Shown here: piece by piece, positions 4,561 to 5,460 of the stretch | Layout: each line of letters begins with the position of its first letter | How positions within the stretch are numbered: position 1 is the first letter of the stretch | Assembly: GCA_937890485.1 (NCBI GenBank) | Contig: CALBXN010000166.1 | Span: forward strand, 1-5,460 | Direction: 5' to 3' | Origin: an uncultured Treponema sp. | GTDB taxonomy: Bacteria > Spirochaetota > Spirochaetia > Treponematales > Treponemataceae | Length of the DNA stretch: 5,460 nt | The notes under the pieces: generated by a model | Seen by the model: the letters and a program-made list of their open reading frames with translations, nothing else | Database searches by the model: none | What the model was told of the DNA's origin: nothing | Position numbers and translations under genes: made by a program

Positions 4561-5460
4561 TTATCGAATATTAAAATAAAATCTTTGAATATATTTTATT
4601 CTTTCATCACATTTATCCCATAAATCACTTTGAGGATAAGTTGATATCACTAGTTTGTAACATTCTAAAGCATCTCTAATATTACGTTGCTCAAAAGGCT
4701 TTTCTAAAATTTGACCTTTTAAATATAAAGCTTCATCTACAGAACAACTACTTGTCTCTAAAAATTTATTCACAAGTGATAAAGACTTTGAATAATCTTT
4801 TTCTGAATAAGCTGTTTTTGCTTGCTCTAATAAATCTGTATCGTCGTAAACAGCCAAATCAGAATTTACATTATCTGAATTTTCAGTTTCTTGTAAAGAG
4901 TCAGCAATAACACTTTCATCTTCGTCAAATATATCTGACATAAATAAAAGTTCAGGCTCTTCTTCAACTACTTCAACCTCTGCTAGTTCTTTTACAATTG
5001 AGAATTCTTTCTGTTCAATAAATTTTTTATCTTGCAAATCATCTTGTTTTTCAGTATCATCAGAAGATTTTGAAGTAGTAGTGCCATCAAAATTATCCTG
5101 TACTACTTCATCTTCTTTTTTCGCATATACAATTACATATTTAACAGGCAGCAATGCAAATAGATCACGAGCAACTCTAATTGAACTTGCACATACATAT
5201 TCTTTAAATATCTGTTCGTAAGTTTCCGAACCAACTAGATTTGCATCCGGTAACATATTATGGGCATTTATGCGAAATTCAACTTCCATCGAATTTGGAT
5301 TATCAGTACCAAATTCAAAATCACTTCCATAATCCAATAAATCATCAACAGGACGCATTTTTTCAATAGTTTCCAAGTATGCATCTATGTCTCCCGATAA
5401 TACTTTACGCGAAATGCTTTTTAGAAAGCTCCAAGCCGTTGGCTCCATAAACACATCATC
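4561..5460 (-). CDS. TPR-like protein with acidic linker and a distinct N-terminal domain (5' partial)
   Basis: Three hundred codons including the stop are visible; the frame stays open to the window edge (reading DDVFMEPTAW), so the true start probably lies outside, although GTG 5454 or ATG 5448 could serve. There are three parts. Positions 5460-5119 encode a compact domain with DAYLETIEKMRPVDDLLDYG, SMEVEFRIN and CASSIRVARDLFALLPV; it resembles conserved C-terminal regions I recall from Firmicutes hypothetical proteins, but I cannot name the family firmly. Positions 5118-4840 encode a low-complexity acidic linker rich in D, E, S and T. Positions 4839-4564 encode two TPR-like helix pairs (AKTAYSEKDYSKSLSLV; NIRDALECYKLVISTYPQS) ending in RFYFNIR. 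This ending recurs, as I recall, in treponemal TPR lipoproteins, which normally carry a different N-terminus. The N-terminal part is richer in G+C (about 36% against 29%). An in-frame domain fusion or a chimeric join near 5100-5130 is possible. Confidence 0.6.
   Translation of the reverse strand, partial: DDVFMEPTAWSFLKSISRKVLSGDIDAYLETIEKMRPVDDLLDYGSDFEFGTDNPNSMEVEFRINAHNMLPDANLVGSETYEQIFKEYVCASSIRVARDLFALLPVKYVIVYAKKEDEVVQDNFDGTTTSKSSDDTEKQDDLQDKKFIEQKEFSIVKELAEVEVVEEEPELLFMSDIFDEDESVIADSLQETENSDNVNSDLAVYDDTDLLEQAKTAYSEKDYSKSLSLVNKFLETSSCSVDEALYLKGQILEKPFEQRNIRDALECYKLVISTYPQSDLWDKCDERIKYIQRFYFNIR

Overview
The window is AT-rich throughout (hand counts give roughly 25-30% G+C in the core genes). 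The gene content points to a host-associated spirochaete, most likely Treponema-like. The clues are a topA tail followed by an xerC head on the same strand, an order I recall from Treponema chromosomes, and a TPR protein ending in RFYFNIR, a style I associate with treponemal proteins. This assignment is inference; no rRNA or other decisive marker is present.

The core (about 1019-4510) holds intact genes. hflK and hflC, the paired SPFH membrane proteins that modulate the FtsH protease, overlap by one base. A TIM-barrel sugar isomerase/epimerase-like gene follows 15 bases later, so the three probably form one operon behind a TATAAT box at 954-959. Convergent to it, with one base between the stop codons, is a complete ComF-family phosphoribosyltransferase gene. 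Behind comF on the same strand lies a gene running off the right edge. It encodes an unusual protein with a compact N-terminal domain, a long acidic linker and a TPR-like C-terminus.

The left 880 bases are a mosaic of broken genes, all on the minus strand. Reading leftward from hflK: a 5'-truncated CAAX-type (CPBP) membrane protease fragment; a switch to the last zinc fingers of DNA topoisomerase I; an intrinsic terminator containing the topA stop codon; the first 60 codons of a XerC-type tyrosine recombinase; an abrupt switch to an unrelated 35-residue tail; and the start of another reading frame that overlaps that tail by ATGA and leaves the window. At the CPBP/topA junction about 22 bases make family-consistent sense in both reading frames, a sign of joining through shared sequence. 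The CPBP piece and the right-hand 300 bases are richer in G+C (about 36%) than their neighbours.

The most notable result is therefore this patchwork, which is either real rearrangement with captured gene pieces or chimeric assembly/amplification. No CRISPR array, tRNA, rRNA, IS element or convincing integron attC site was seen. No clearly new defence or mobile system could be supported.
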